Origin: Fasciola hepatica
Taxonomy: Eukaryota; Platyhelminthes; Trematoda; Plagiorchiida; Fasciolidae
Length of the DNA stretch: 64,000 nt
Direction: 5' to 3'
Assembly (NCBI GenBank): GCA_948099385.1
Contig: CANUEZ040000062.1
Coordinates: forward strand, 5,573,501 to 5,637,500
Made by a program: the position numbers and the translations under genes. Below the pieces are notes generated by a model. It had not been told where the DNA came from. It did no database searches and saw nothing but the letters and a program-made list of their open reading frames with translations. Of this stretch, positions 62,531 through 64,000 are shown piece after piece (within the stretch, counting starts at the first letter, position 1; every line of letters begins with the position of its first letter).

Positions 62531-62765
62531 CTGTGAGGAAGATGGAAGTTCCGTCAAGAGCATCTTCCGATTGCTCAGGATTTGTATTTTTATTATCTGC
62601 TCCTGCGGAAACAGATACAATCGGAACTTCAGCCGCCTGCATTGCGATTCGAACTGTTTCCGGATCACACTGGCCACAACATTCGTGTCCTTCATGGATA
62701 TGCACGAGTAGACGGGATGATCCCACCCGGATTACATCACCGTGATGCAAAAGTATTTGCGCTCG
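62531..62765 (-). CDS. AGGF1: AGGF1-like protein, exon with C-terminal half of the FHA domain
   Basis: On the minus strand, after tttctggaatattag, the exon opens with RAQILLHHGDVIRVG and continues with LLVHIHEGHECCGQCDPETV. The HIH...C..C.P..VR pattern after an HGD+I+VG strand is the signature I know from the end of the FHA domain in AGGF1 (angiogenic factor with G-patch and FHA domains 1). The rest is an acidic, polar linker (NKNTNPEQSEDALDG). The donor is gtcagt at 62530, phase 1. The first part of the FHA domain and the OCRE region must lie on exons to the right, outside the window. The protein is expected to be nuclear and RNA/splicing associated in animals; that role is family knowledge, not visible here. 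Joining to the next two exons preserves frame. Confidence 0.88.
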
Positions 62766-62849
62766 CTAATATTCCAGAAACAAGGATTAAATGTAACAGA
62801 ATCAGGTATATTTGAAATTGAAAATCAAGATCGGTTGGGCACAAAATAT

Positions 62850-63140
62850 TTAGTTTCCAGAGCGAGTTTTCAACCGAGTTCGCCACGGGGAGCGGTGTGC
62901 GTCAGGGTTGCTCCCTACCATCCTTTCCAATGTTTTCAACTGAAATAGTTCTGGAAATAATCCTATCCTCGTGCCAGAGTAGCGTCATCGATCTTCTTTT
63001 AGGCAGTAAGCGTTTTGGTTTACAATACGCGAAATATGTTCCTTTAGGTGAAACCATGACGTTGATGTGAAACATCAAAACGCTACCTTTATACATCCTT
63101 ACAACGATTGCCTTCCTCCATACCCGCATTGTGTCAGTGA
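62850..63140 (+). mobile_element. RTE-like LINE fragment (RT palm)
   Basis: The plus strand reads FSTEFATGSGVRQGCSLPSF (about 62873), then LGSKRFGLQYAKYVPLGE near 63003. This matches the GVRQGC.L..F and LEYADD..L.E order of copy 2, with the YADD box destroyed (YAKY). It is short, with indels, and lies next to a different LINE starting near 63200. Confidence 0.65.
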
Positions 63141-63199
63141 AAACCTTGAACCTTTCCTGACTTCGGAAACATTCAAAATTCTAACACCTCGTCTTTTGC

Positions 63200-64000
63200 T
63201 AGTTTAGACGACCTCCCCCTGAAGTTCTTAGGTATGGGGCTGTACAGTTTGCGAAGCCCATGGCAAACTTGTTGAATGATGCCCTGTTTAACGACACAAA
63301 CCTTGATTTTTAGCAATCAGTCATCATTGTTCCAATTTCTGAAGGCTCCAAACACACCTGACACAGAAAAACATTTTACCGACAATTCCTACATCAACTA
63401 CACCAAACATCGTTGAGGCCATACTTAGGCGTCTCCAAAGCCACTTGAATGTGTCACCCAATACTTGTCAGACCCAAAAGATCCCGTCTTGATGCTATAG
63501 TTTCCCTATTCCACTTCACTATCAAATCCTTCATTAGATCCACCTGATTTGTCCGCTGAGTATTCCTTGATTAATCTTCAACCTTTGATCCAGTAAAGCT
63601 TGAGGCTTTCAAATGTCCCTCACAAATTTGTACCTAGAACTTTCACAATTTAAACAAGAGAGCGCAGAGAACGAACGCCGGTCAAAAATATAACAAATTC
63701 CTAGTCAAAAATTCTGGAGTAAGCCAGGATACTGCTGTCCGATTTCTTATAATTTTTTCATAATAGTGATCTACCAGCAACCTCCACGTCTGAAGAATTC
63801 AGATATACTGACAAATTCGTTTTTATTGAGCCATTTACGTTCCCTCAGACTTTAGGAATTTCGGTGAAAACTAAGATGAAATAAAACATGTTTCATTCAA
63901 TCTGATTTAAAACGGTATCACTCCAAGTGTCTTGAATGTGTTTCTCACAGTCCCCACTCACCTTCACAACATATTCTGTTTCCGTTAATTCCAAATACAT
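63200..64000 (+). mobile_element. decayed LINE RT fragment (second family), plus-strand copy, cut by window edge
   Basis: The start reads PPEVLRYGAVQFAKPMANLL (about 63212), an RT fingers block of the type LLRYGA..LA.PL. It is followed by IIVPISEGSKHT and a degraded AFD box (TFDPVKLEAFKCPSQ near 63580). From about 63560 to 64000 it is the reverse complement of about 27480-27049, including the degenerate catalytic region near 63810 (FRYTDKFVFIEPF). Continues beyond the window. Confidence 0.7.

Noticed and set aside
1..64000. Bacterial or phage features, CRISPR arrays, operons
   Set aside because: No direct-repeat arrays, no ribosome-binding-site-led gene runs; coding is in short exons with GT-AG introns.

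Overview
This is eukaryotic DNA with about mid-40s % GC by eye. It has GT-AG introns, large introns (one of 16 kb), dense decayed retroelements and no operons. The retroelement mix (RTE-like LINEs with AP-endonuclease plus RT, CsRn1-like Gypsy, tRNA-headed SINEs, and a hammerhead-ribozyme insert) looks to me like a digenean flatworm (liver or lung fluke type). The species is inference only.

Left and centre (plus strand, about 11.0-34.2 kb): the 3' part of a gene for a CREBRF/REPTOR-type bZIP transcription regulator. Four exons join in phase: 11020-11746, 15793-15866, 31920-32249 and 33754-34190. They carry the upstream conserved block, the basic region, the zipper and the C-terminal conserved helix. 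The 5' exons were not found. A further splice-flanked open exon (34491-34611) could give an alternative C-terminus.

Right (minus strand, 62.8-52.2 kb): part of an AGGF1-type gene (FHA plus G-patch, RNA/splicing associated). Three exons join in phase: FHA end 62765-62531, linker helix 59244-59177 and G-patch 52488-52216. The N-terminal exons lie beyond the right edge and the last exon was not found. The two genes are convergent.

Mobile DNA fills most of the rest. There are RTE-like LINE copies at 7.0-9.3 (+), 39.1-42.7 (-), 45.3-49.1 (+), 60.3-62.0 (+) and 62.85-63.14 kb (+). An inverted pair of another LINE lies at 26.9-27.5 (-) and 63.2-64.0 kb (+), and a third LINE type at 57.0-58.45 kb (+). 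A Gypsy pol fragment occupies 54.36-55.30 kb (+), and several tRNA-headed SINEs and microsatellites are scattered through the window.

The most interesting object is a 278-bp insert at 54463-54740, flanked by a 17-bp target-site duplication with one mismatch and sitting inside the Gypsy fragment. Its minus strand carries an almost canonical type I hammerhead ribozyme with a loopless palindromic stem III. It resembles animal retrozymes / Penelope-related ribozyme elements. It lies in the sense orientation within an AGGF1 intron, so an active ribozyme would cut that pre-mRNA.

All homology statements come from reading the translations and remembering the families; no database search was run. Element edges are approximate.
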